Positions 8,746-15,664 of a stretch of 64,000 nucleotides of DNA are shown here, one piece after another; positions within the stretch are counted from its first letter, which is position 1; every line of letters begins with the position of its first letter. The translations under genes and the position numbers were made by a program. The notes beneath the pieces are model-generated. The model made no database searches. It was not told the origin of the DNA and saw only the letters and a list, made by a program, of their open reading frames with translations. Source of the stretch: DASWTL01 sp966250385. GTDB lineage: Bacteria > Bacteroidota > Bacteroidia > Sphingobacteriales > Sphingobacteriaceae. Location: positions 248,001 through 312,000 of the forward strand of contig CBINHC010000001.1 of the NCBI GenBank assembly GCA_966250385.1. The letters are read 5' to 3'.

Positions 8746-10014
8746 TCAGGGATACAACAGGTACTTTTTCCGCATCTCCTTGTACTGCCTCAGTCCCGGT
8801 TCCCAGCTCTTACGGATCTCCGCTTCGCTCTTGCCGGCGATGATCTGCTCCTTCAGGGTTTTGGTTCCCGCCAGCTTGTCGAAATTGCCCATCTGATTGC
8901 TTTGCTTGTAGTCGAAGAACTTCTCTTTGTACGGGTAAGCCTGATAAAGTTCGATCAGCCAGCTCAGGTTGATCTGGCCGGTTTTCTTAAATATGCTGGT
9001 GTCGTAGTTCCGGAGATCCAGTCCGTAGCAGGCCTTGTCCTGGTGGAGCGGGGTCTCTGCCATTCCCTTGATGCTTTTCGGCGTGAACGAAAAGGAGTAT
9101 TTTCCTTTCAGATCAGGGTTGCCAAGCACGGTAAAGGGAAACATCGTTCCGCGGCCCTGGCTGATAATGGTACCTTCGAAAAGGCAAAGGGTAGGGTAGA
9201 GCAGGATCGACTGCTGGGTGTTCAGGTTTGGTGACGGCTTAACAGGCAGTTCGTATTCCATGTCATGGGTATAGTCCGCCACCTTGATAATGTTCACCTT
9301 GCACTGGGCTTTGCCTTCCAGCCAGCCTTCGCCGTTCAGCATCAATGCATACTCGCCGACGGTAAGTCCGTGCACGATCGGGATCGGGTTGATGCCGATT
9401 CCGGATTTCAGTGCCGGATCCAGGATCGGTCCGTCAATGTAATACCCGGTCGGGTTTGGTCTGTCGAGGATCAGCAGTTCCTTGTTGTTTTCAGCGCATG
9501 ACTCCATCACCCGCTGCAGCGTGTTTATATAGGTATAGAAACGAACACCGACATCCTGGATATCAAAGATCATGATATCGATGTTTTCCAGGTCCTCTTT
9601 CGTTGGTTTGTGATGTTTGCCGTAAAGCGAGATCACCGGGATCCCGGTTCTGGCATCCACGCTGTTGTCAACCTTGATCCCGGCACTGGCCTCGCCGCGG
9701 AATCCGTGTTCGGGGCCGAAGATCTTGACAATATTCACGCCCAGCGACCGCAGGCTGTCCACACTGGTCTGCGTACCGATGATCGAGGTCGGATTCACCA
9801 CCATGCCGACACGTTTTCCCTGCAGGAGCGGAAGGTATTTTTCGGTCTGATCCGCACCGGTCTTGATTTTGCCGTTCTGCTTGTTCAGGGCTTTGATGTC
9901 AACTTTATACGGGTCAGGTACACCGGATGCGGCTGGCCGGACCTGTTGTCCGCAAGCGCTCACCACGGAGGCAAGGAAAATACTCGAAAGGAGCGAAAGA
10001 AATACTCGGTTCAT
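8746..10014 (-). CDS. NamZ-like exo-beta-N-acetylmuramidase (DUF1343), lipoprotein
   Basis: 422 residues. The signal peptide ends in the lipobox SVVSAC, so the protein should be lipid-anchored in the envelope. The body carries DUF1343 blocks: RVGMVVNPTSI, KIFGPEHGFRG, SLYGKHHKPT, IMIFDIQDVGVRFYTYI, LDRPNPTGYYIDGP and the late SQGRGTMFPF. DUF1343 proteins include Bacillus NamZ, which releases MurNAc from the non-reducing end of glycan chains. Here that role would be cell-wall recycling in the periplasm; this is inferred from the family. It is a single gene with its own terminator. Confidence 0.88.
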   Translation of the reverse strand: MNRVFLSLLSSIFLASVVSACGQQVRPAASGVPDPYKVDIKALNKQNGKIKTGADQTEKYLPLLQGKRVGMVVNPTSIIGTQTSVDSLRSLGVNIVKIFGPEHGFRGEASAGIKVDNSVDARTGIPVISLYGKHHKPTKEDLENIDIMIFDIQDVGVRFYTYINTLQRVMESCAENNKELLILDRPNPTGYYIDGPILDPALKSGIGINPIPIVHGLTVGEYALMLNGEGWLEGKAQCKVNIIKVADYTHDMEYELPVKPSPNLNTQQSILLYPTLCLFEGTIISQGRGTMFPFTVLGNPDLKGKYSFSFTPKSIKGMAETPLHQDKACYGLDLRNYDTSIFKKTGQINLSWLIELYQAYPYKEKFFDYKQSNQMGNFDKLAGTKTLKEQIIAGKSEAEIRKSWEPGLRQYKEMRKKYLLYP

Positions 10015-10089
10015 AGAATCTTAAATAAGTAAAAAATTGAAGGTTTGGGTCGTGCAGTTTCTCTTTGACGGTGTGTACTGAAAAAATTG

Positions 10090-10105
10090 CATCTTTGCGA
10101 AAGTA
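10090..10105. promoter_or_regulatory. Possible divergent promoter motifs (NamZ-like / LolE-like)
   Basis: CATCTTTG (10090-10097, plus) and TACTTTCG read on the minus strand (10098-10105) are each one mismatch from TAnnTTTG. They point towards the two divergent genes. Confidence 0.35.
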
Positions 10106-10123
10106 CAAAAAATAAAGCTTGGG

Positions 10124-11344
10124 TTGAATTTACCGCTTTTTATTGCCAGACGAATCACTTTCGCTTCGAGCCGGAACTTTTCCAGGCTGATCGTACGAAT
10201 CGCTATTCTGGGTATCATGCTCGGGCTTGCAGTCATGATCCTTTCCGTTGCCATCGTCAAGGGTTTCAAGGGCGAGATAAGGGAGAAGGTGCGCGGGTTT
10301 TCGGGCGATATCCAGGTCCTGAAGCTTGATCTGAACTCATCCTTCGAGAACTCGCCCTATATCATCAATGCGACCACGCTCCGGACATTACGCGCTAACC
10401 GGGAGATCGCCTTTATGCAGCCCTTCGCAACCAAGCCGGGCATCATCAATGCGAACAACGAGGTCGAGGGTGTCGTGCTGAAAGGCGTGGACAGTACCTA
10501 TAACTGGGATTATATCCGGAATGTGCTGTCCTCCGGGAAGGTGCTGGACTTCACGGACCGCGCTGCCGCGATGCGCCAGATCATGATCTCGAAGTATACC
10601 GCCGACCGGCTTAGGCTGAAGGTCGGAGATGACTTCCTGATGTATTTTGTCCAGGAGCCGCTCCGGAAGCGAAAGTTCGAGATCGTCGGGATTTATGACC
10701 TGGGCGTTGAGGAGGTGGACCGCATGTATGTCATCGGGGACATTTCGCTGATCCGCCGGCTGAACGAATGGGGGCCGGATGAAGTCGGTGGTTATGAACT
10801 TCGGGTGAAAGACTTTAAGTCGCTGGACCGGGTATCGCAGCAGGTATATGACGATCTGGATGTAAGTCTTAAATCGTATTCGATCCGCGAGATCTACCCC
10901 ACCATTTTTGAATGGCTGAACCTGCTCGATGTGAATACGCAGGTTATCTTGGTACTGATGTTGGCCGTGGCCGTTATCAATATGATCTCCGCCCTGCTGA
11001 TCATCATCCTGGAACGGACGAATATGATCGGGCTCCTCAAGGCGCTTGGAAGCACCAACTGGAGCATCCGGAAAATCTTCCTGTATAATGCTGCTTACCT
11101 GATCAGTTACGGACTGCTGCTGGGCAACATCCTGGGGATCGGGCTTGCCGTTTTCCAGGATCAGACCCATTTCTTTGCCCTCGACCAGGCTTCTTACTAT
11201 ATCGATTTCGTGCCGGTGCAGCTCGAGGTCGCCGATGTCCTGCTGCTGAATCTTGGAACGCTGATCATCTGTATCCTGGTCATGATCGTTCCGTCCATGC
11301 TGGTCACCCGGATATCACCGGTGAAAGCAATCGCATTCCAATAG
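10124..11344 (+). CDS. ABC transporter permease, LolC/LolE-MacB (FtsX) type
   Basis: 406 residues starting at a TTG. No ATG is available upstream of the first membrane helix, and the sequence NLPLFIARRITFASSRNFSRL is a typical start for the family. A helix at about 25-48 is followed by a periplasmic MacB-PCD-like domain (about 50-265), then three helices (about 275-300, 320-345, 370-395), as in lipoprotein-releasing permeases. Lol permeases extract lipoproteins from the inner membrane. No LolD-type ATPase is adjacent, so the partner must lie elsewhere. Confidence 0.88.
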   Translation: MNLPLFIARRITFASSRNFSRLIVRIAILGIMLGLAVMILSVAIVKGFKGEIREKVRGFSGDIQVLKLDLNSSFENSPYIINATTLRTLRANREIAFMQPFATKPGIINANNEVEGVVLKGVDSTYNWDYIRNVLSSGKVLDFTDRAAAMRQIMISKYTADRLRLKVGDDFLMYFVQEPLRKRKFEIVGIYDLGVEEVDRMYVIGDISLIRRLNEWGPDEVGGYELRVKDFKSLDRVSQQVYDDLDVSLKSYSIREIYPTIFEWLNLLDVNTQVILVLMLAVAVINMISALLIIILERTNMIGLLKALGSTNWSIRKIFLYNAAYLISYGLLLGNILGIGLAVFQDQTHFFALDQASYYIDFVPVQLEVADVLLLNLGTLIICILVMIVPSMLVTRISPVKAIAFQ

Positions 11345-11367
11345 GGCGAAAATGGCAAAAGGCGTCT

Positions 11368-11781
11368 TTACCGGTCCCGCCTGAGTTTGTATTCACAGAT
11401 TTTGGCCGATCCGGTCCCGCTGTACCTGTCCAGGTACAGGCTGTCGCCCCTGAACCGGTATTGATATTCGCCGGTCAGGATCAATCCCCAGTAGAAATCC
11501 GCCGTCCAGATATTTTGGTCTTCGAATACGATCCTGCTTTTATCGGCAAACCGGAAGGTGCCCGATCCTCCCGCGGGAATCCGGTCGGGATTCGAAGACG
11601 ACCGGTAGCGGTTTCCGTCGAAGGTGATCTGTACCGGCCCGCTTTGTTCCGGCGTTAAGGGGGTGGCATGTACGGTAAAGATTCCCGAATAGGAGCCCTT
11701 GAGGTTACCGGATTCGGTTTCCTCACAAGCCGGCATGGACAAACCCATGGTGAGCAACAGCAGGACGAGTGTCGATTTCAT
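11368..11781 (-). CDS. Small hypothetical lipoprotein
   Basis: 137 residues. The signal peptide has a lipobox LSMPAC and a mature start CEETESG. The rest alternates short beta-like strands (GSYSGIFTVH, VQITFDGNRYR, GEYQYRFRGDSLYLDRY), suggesting a small lipocalin-like or META-like barrel. I do not recognise the family. It starts 9 nt after the mazG stop, so it is probably co-transcribed with mazG, although no functional link is evident. Confidence 0.7.
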   Translation of the reverse strand: MKSTLVLLLLTMGLSMPACEETESGNLKGSYSGIFTVHATPLTPEQSGPVQITFDGNRYRSSSNPDRIPAGGSGTFRFADKSRIVFEDQNIWTADFYWGLILTGEYQYRFRGDSLYLDRYSGTGSAKICEYKLRRDR

Positions 11782-11790
11782 CCGTTAATG

Positions 11791-12600
11791 TCACTGTTTT
11801 TTTGCTTCGTTCCAAAAAACGTCCATCTCCGCAAGCGTCATCTCCTTCAGGCTTTTCCCCAATTCCGAAGCTTTTCCCTCCAGGTACTGGAAACGTTTGA
11901 TGAACTTCCTGTTGGTCTTTTCTAGCGCGTCTTCCGCATTGATGTCAATAAAACGGCCATAATTGATCAGCGAGAAGAGCAGGTCTCCGAATTCATCCTC
12001 GGCCCGTTCACGGTTGATCTCCTGGTCGCCGGTGACGTTGAACTCGTTCCGGAATTCCTGCATTTCCTCCTCCACTTTCTCCCAGACCTGGCTTTTCTCT
12101 TCCCAGTCGAATCCCACTCCGCGGGCTTTCTCCTGGATCCGGGACGCCTTGACCAGGGCCGGAAGCGAAGCCGGCACGCCGGCGAGTACCGACCGGTTGC
12201 CTTCCTTCAGCTTGATCTGCTCCCAGTTCCGTTTGACGTCGGTTTCGTCCCGGACGGTAACATCACCGTAAATGTGCGGATGCCTGTTCACCAGCTTGTC
12301 ACAGATGCCGTTCAGCACCTCGGTGATATTGAAAGCATTCTTTTCGGAACCGATCCGTGCATAGAAAACCAGGTGAAGCATAATATCGCCGATCTCCTTC
12401 TTGATTTCATCCATGTCGCCTTCCAGGATAGCGTCTGACAACTCGTACGTTTCCTCGATGGTAAGATGGCGGAGGGATTCCATGGTTTGTTTCCTGTCCC
12501 ATGGACATTGCTCCCTGAGCGTGTTCATAATGGTCAACAATCGTTCAAATGCGGTGGCGGGAGTACCGGCGGCAGGGGGAATCGGGTTTTCAGGCATCAC
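11791..12600 (-). CDS. mazG: Nucleoside triphosphate pyrophosphohydrolase MazG
   Basis: About 268 residues; GTG at 12600 and ATG at 12597 are adjacent possible starts. Two MazG modules are present. The first (about 18-125) has CPWDRKQTMESLRHLTIEETYEL and the metal-binding EEIGDIMLHL-type block (here KKEIGDIMLHLVFYA). The second (about 150-255) contains RAEDEFGDLLFSLINY. The enzyme hydrolyses NTPs to NMP and PPi as housekeeping sanitation, and in E. coli also affects ppGpp levels. Length and repeat architecture match full-length MazG. The lipoprotein gene follows 9 nt downstream. Confidence 0.95.
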   Translation of the reverse strand: MMPENPIPPAAGTPATAFERLLTIMNTLREQCPWDRKQTMESLRHLTIEETYELSDAILEGDMDEIKKEIGDIMLHLVFYARIGSEKNAFNITEVLNGICDKLVNRHPHIYGDVTVRDETDVKRNWEQIKLKEGNRSVLAGVPASLPALVKASRIQEKARGVGFDWEEKSQVWEKVEEEMQEFRNEFNVTGDQEINRERAEDEFGDLLFSLINYGRFIDINAEDALEKTNRKFIKRFQYLEGKASELGKSLKEMTLAEMDVFWNEAKKQ

Positions 12601-12614
12601 TTAAATATTTGGGA

Positions 12615-12622
12615 CAAAATTA
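12615..12622 (-). promoter_or_regulatory. -7 promoter motif of mazG
   Basis: TAATTTTG on the minus strand matches TAnnTTTG, 14 nt before the mazG start. Confidence 0.5.
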
Positions 12623-12730
12623 AGAAAGTTCCCAACGTTGTGCCCGGTGTCGGGCGGAATGGAGAGATTTTTGTTCGATAGTTATCATATCAACGGGCCC
12701 GGATTGCCTGTTTTCTGATCAGAAAAGTTT

Positions 12731-12949
12731 ATGAAAAAATACCCTGTTGACTCCGCTGCGATGACGAGTGTCGGATATGATGCTGAACAAAGGATTCTCG
12801 AGATACAATTCAAGAGCGGAGGCGCCATCCGGCAGTTCTATGATGTGCCCCAGGAAGTTTTCGATGACCTGATGGCTTCCGACTCCCAGGGTGACTTTTT
12901 CAACATGGCCATCCACGGCAAATTTGAAGAAAAGCGTGTAGATGAATAG
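12731..12949 (+). CDS. KTSC domain protein 1
   Basis: 72 residues. The pattern is S-x-GYD-x-x-x-x-I-LEIQFKSGG, then a YDVP hinge and FNMAIHGKFEEKRV. This fits the KTSC fold, a small beta domain also found appended to lysyl-tRNA synthetases. Stand-alone KTSC proteins have no firmly established function; nucleic-acid binding is suspected. A second KTSC gene begins 2 nt after the stop, so the pair is one operon. Confidence 0.75.
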   Translation: MKKYPVDSAAMTSVGYDAEQRILEIQFKSGGAIRQFYDVPQEVFDDLMASDSQGDFFNMAIHGKFEEKRVDE

Positions 12950-12951
12950 AT

Positions 12952-13173
12952 ATGAAACGTGTGAGTGTTAAATGCCCGCTGCTGGAGAGTATCGGGTATG
13001 ATCTGCAGAGAGAAGTGCTGGAAGTGCAGTTAAAAGACAACGGAAAACCGGTCTGGAGATACCGTAATATCCCTATGCCGGTTTTCCGTGCCATGATGTG
13101 GGCCGCCTCGAAAGGGCGTTATTTCGTATCCAAGATCGACGGAAAATATCCCAAAGAACTTGTTGCCGGATAA
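12952..13173 (+). CDS. KTSC domain protein 2
   Basis: 73 residues and a diverged paralogue of the preceding gene. Shared features are SIGYD at about residues 13-17, LEVQLKDNG, YRNIPMPVF at the hinge and a terminal GKYP. Relative to its neighbour, the central helix is more basic and aromatic (FRAMMWAASKGRYFVSK). The close 2-nt spacing suggests coupled translation and perhaps a heterodimer, which is inference. Confidence 0.75.
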   Translation: MKRVSVKCPLLESIGYDLQREVLEVQLKDNGKPVWRYRNIPMPVFRAMMWAASKGRYFVSKIDGKYPKELVAG

Positions 13174-13201
13174 GCTGCTGTCCGGGCTGAGCGCTGGCCG
13201 T

Positions 13202-13618
13202 CTATTTACCGGCCGCAAGCTGGTCCTGCGGTTCCGTTTGTCCGCGGTGGCAGGTGTTGCAGCGCACCCGGTTGAGCGATGCGCTGTGCCCGGCGAAATA
13301 CTTTTTGTTAAGCTGTCTGGTCATTTTATACATTGACCGCGCCATGTTCTTTTCCGGCTTGGCGTCACTGGCAAAGTCCAGCCGTTTCGGATTCGCTTCG
13401 GAGGGTGCATGACAGTGGCCGCATTTTACGCCCAGGGCGTCCTTCCAGCTTCTCATCACGGAATCGAGTTCCGCCTTGGCGATGTTTTTCGGCAGGACCT
13501 TCAGATTCGCAGGCTTGAAGGGCTCGTCCTGTACCCGTTTGTCCGGAGTGGTTGCTGCGGTAGTGAGGATGAAAGCCGATACGATGCCGAAGGCAAGAAT
13601 GGATTTGCTGAATTTCAT
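13202..13618 (-). CDS. Di-haem c-type cytochrome (reaction-centre cytochrome-like)
   Basis: 138 residues from the ATG at 13618 (MKFSKSILAFG), which gives a proper signal peptide ending near TTAATT; the upstream in-frame start adds an unlikely 15 residues. Two CXXCH haem sites are visible: CGHCH and CNTCH. The block MARSMYKMTRQLNKKYF followed by VRCNTCHRGQ resembles the photosynthetic reaction-centre cytochrome c subunit family (PF02276). In non-phototrophic Bacteroidota such proteins are small periplasmic electron carriers of unknown partner. It is a single gene. Confidence 0.87.
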   Translation of the reverse strand: MKFSKSILAFGIVSAFILTTAATTPDKRVQDEPFKPANLKVLPKNIAKAELDSVMRSWKDALGVKCGHCHAPSEANPKRLDFASDAKPEKNMARSMYKMTRQLNKKYFAGHSASLNRVRCNTCHRGQTEPQDQLAAGK

Positions 13619-13675
13619 GTTTACAGGTTTGGTTTCCCTGAAATTAAATGAAAATTCGTTCAAATAAAAATCCGG

Positions 13676-14197
13676 TCACACCGGCCGCTTCATAATCAGG
13701 TCGGTCTGGATCTCGTCTCCGAAGGGAAACGGGTGGGAACCCGCCACGGTAAAGCCATGTTGCTCATAAAACCGGACGGCCCGGATATTCTTTTCCCAGA
13801 CGCCAAGCCAGATGTAGCGGAGCCGGTTTTCCCGGGCGATGGCGATGGCCTTTCCGATCATCCGTTCGCCGAGCTTCTGACCCTGGAACTCCGGGAGGAC
13901 GTAGATCCGCTGAATTTCCAGCGAGTCAGGGTCCTGAAGGTCCGTCTGAGCCGGAGCGAAATTCAGTTTCAGGTAGCCAGCGGTTCGGCGATCATTCTGT
14001 ACCAGGAAGAAGACGCAGGCAGGGTTTGCCAGTTCGCCGCTTAACTGTTCTTCGGAAAATGCACGCTCCATATATTCCCGGATGTTGGCTTCGCTGTTCA
14101 GGGGCCCGAACGCCGGGTAAAAGGTTTTGATGGAAAGGTCGGTGAGTTCCGCCAGATCCTGCATCGCCGCTTGCCTGAAGATGATAGTCCCGTCCAT
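13676..14197 (-). CDS. GNAT N-acetyltransferase, PaiA-like
   Basis: 173 residues from the ATG at 14197. A longer opening to 14434 overlaps the upstream methyltransferase gene and is rejected. A TAnnTTTG motif sits 4 nt before the chosen start. GNAT motif A reads RIYVLPEFQGQKLGERMIGKAI, with the acetyl-CoA pyrophosphate loop QGQKLG. Motif B covers LGVWEKNIRAVRFYEQHGF. The N-terminal block LSIKTFYPAFGPLNSEANIREYM resembles PaiA-type spermidine/spermine acetyltransferases. The substrate is inferred only. Confidence 0.85.
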   Translation of the reverse strand: MDGTIIFRQAAMQDLAELTDLSIKTFYPAFGPLNSEANIREYMERAFSEEQLSGELANPACVFFLVQNDRRTAGYLKLNFAPAQTDLQDPDSLEIQRIYVLPEFQGQKLGERMIGKAIAIARENRLRYIWLGVWEKNIRAVRFYEQHGFTVAGSHPFPFGDEIQTDLIMKRPV

Positions 14198-14201
14198 GGA
14201 A

Positions 14202-14209
14202 CAAAGATA
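14202..14209 (-). promoter_or_regulatory. -7 promoter motif of the GNAT gene
   Basis: TATCTTTG on the minus strand, an exact TAnnTTTG match. It ends 4 nt before the ATG, implying a leaderless or near-leaderless transcript. Confidence 0.5.
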
Positions 14210-14253
14210 GTACTCCTGGAGCTGAAAGGTAGTGTCAGGATAGTTGCCGGTGG

Positions 14254-14937
14254 TCAGTCCTCTCCGCGGACGGCCCGGAGCATCTCCCGTTTTCCCGGTG
14301 CCCCCGGGGCTTTTTGCACGGTAAACCCGAGCGATTTCAGGGTTCTCTTCAGATTGCCGGTAATGGCATAGGTGACAAAGACGCCGCCCGGCCGGAGGAA
14401 TCCGGTGATATGGCGCAGGGCGTCGCAGTCCCACATCTCCGGCTGATGAATGGCCGCAAAGGCGTCAAAGTACAGGACATCGAACGTGCCGGTCGTCCAG
14501 AAATCAGCCAGCGTGGTATGGGCGGTTTGTAAGCGGCAGTGTTCGCCGATTCCGGCCTCGTGCTGCATTGACGCCTCATAGTGCTCCATGAACGCCTCCC
14601 ACACAGGTTCTGAAACATATTGCCGGTATCCGGTCTGCCCGATCATTTCGCGGTTCAGGGGATAGGCCTCGATGCCTGTGTAATGCAGCCGGATGTTCCG
14701 GCTCTCGCAATAATCCGCCGTCAGCAGGAAATTCAGCCCGGTACCAAGCCCCACTTCCAGGATGCGAACTTCGCGGGAAGGCGTGCGTTCCAGGAAATAC
14801 TCAAGTCCGGACTTCAGAAAGACATGGCGGCTTTCCTGCAGTGCACCGTGTCTGGAGTGGTAGTTTTCGCCGACTTCCGCGTTGAACAGGGTAGCGGATC
14901 CGTCCGCCGTGGTTACAAAGGTGAGATTGTCTGACAT
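14254..14937 (-). CDS. MnmC-like tRNA (5-methylaminomethyl-2-thiouridine) methyltransferase
   Basis: 227 residues from the ATG at 14937. The SAM-binding motif is ILEVGLGTGLNFLL. Further family blocks are YTGIEAYPLNREM and FDVLYFDAFA, and a C-terminal LKSLGFTVQKAPGAPGKREML, all typical of the MnmD half of MnmC (DUF752). Such enzymes complete the mnm5s2U34 wobble modification; the FAD oxidase half is absent, as in stand-alone MnmD. The gene starts one base after the rhodanese stop, so the two are co-transcribed. Rhodanese-type sulfur relay in tRNA thiolation makes the pairing suggestive but not proven. Confidence 0.85.
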   Translation of the reverse strand: MSDNLTFVTTADGSATLFNAEVGENYHSRHGALQESRHVFLKSGLEYFLERTPSREVRILEVGLGTGLNFLLTADYCESRNIRLHYTGIEAYPLNREMIGQTGYRQYVSEPVWEAFMEHYEASMQHEAGIGEHCRLQTAHTTLADFWTTGTFDVLYFDAFAAIHQPEMWDCDALRHITGFLRPGGVFVTYAITGNLKRTLKSLGFTVQKAPGAPGKREMLRAVRGED

Positions 14938-14938
14938 G

Positions 14939-15436
14939 TTAATAGACTTTCGAACCGCGTTCAGCCCAGCGGCTGAACGCATGGTTATACGTGTGGATCT
15001 CCGAGGTCTGGACCCCGCTGGACTTATAGACCGGGTTTCCGGTATTCACCCACTCCAGGATTCCGCCGTACATATTATAGACGCATTCATAGCCGGCCCG
15101 CATGAGCTTTTCAGCGATCCGCTCACTTCGGGTTCCCACGGTGCAGTACACCACGATGGTGGCATCGTAGGGGATGTCATAGACCGAACGCATGTCAAAC
15201 CAGTAGTAGCCTACGTGGCGTGCATTCTTCAGATGGCTGATTTCAAACTCTTCGGTTTCACGTGCGTCCAGGATATAGAAATTATGCCGGTCGAACTTTT
15301 TGAACTCCCTGACGGAAAGGAGCGGGACCGTATGACTGTACAGGCTGTCCAGTCTGGCTTTATAGTGGACGTTCCTGATCTGACCCAGCGAGGCCAGGGA
15401 AAAAAGACAACATACGGACAAGAGAAAGTATCGCAT
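14939..15436 (-). CDS. Exported rhodanese-like protein
   Basis: 165 residues from the ATG at 15436, which opens a signal peptide (MRYFLLSVCCLFSLASLGQ). An upstream in-frame start at 15517 would bury it. The rhodanese domain occupies about residues 35-145. It includes YILDARETEEFEISHLKNARHVGY and the active-site loop VYCTVGTRSE, whose cysteine accepts sulfur. The signal peptide places it in the periplasm, so it probably does not serve the cytoplasmic methyltransferase encoded next to it. A TAnnTTTG motif lies at 15562-15569. Confidence 0.82.
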   Translation of the reverse strand: MRYFLLSVCCLFSLASLGQIRNVHYKARLDSLYSHTVPLLSVREFKKFDRHNFYILDARETEEFEISHLKNARHVGYYWFDMRSVYDIPYDATIVVYCTVGTRSERIAEKLMRAGYECVYNMYGGILEWVNTGNPVYKSSGVQTSEIHTYNHAFSRWAERGSKVY

Positions 15437-15561
15437 CTGGAATCGTCTGTTTAGAACCGGAGCTGCCGGTCCGTCCGCCGTCCCCGTGAAGTGGCGGCGT
15501 AACATCATATCATACAAAAATTGTTTTCAGGAGTTTTGGACCCTGGTAGGAGTTCAAACGT

Positions 15562-15569
15562 CAAAGATA
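15562..15569 (-). promoter_or_regulatory. -7 promoter motif upstream of the rhodanese gene
   Basis: TATCTTTG on the minus strand, an exact TAnnTTTG match about 125 nt before the chosen start. Confidence 0.4.
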
Positions 15570-15592
15570 GCAAGTTATGATGACCGGGAAAT

Positions 15593-15642
15593 AAGAAACC
15601 GCCTGTCCGGCAGTTAAAGGTTTGCCAAACAAGCGGTTTCTT
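15593..15642 (-). terminator. Probable terminator of the M13 peptidase gene
   Basis: A 10-bp stem (AAGAAACCGC, 15593-15602, with 15633-15642). The 30-nt loop itself contains a small GTTT/AAAC hairpin. A short U-rich tail follows on the minus strand. Confidence 0.55.
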
Positions 15643-15664
15643 TTATCATTGAAAGAAGGGGATC

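Noticed and set aside
14198..14434. N-terminal extension of the GNAT frame
   Set aside because: It lies within the MnmC-like gene, and a promoter motif sits just upstream of the chosen ATG.
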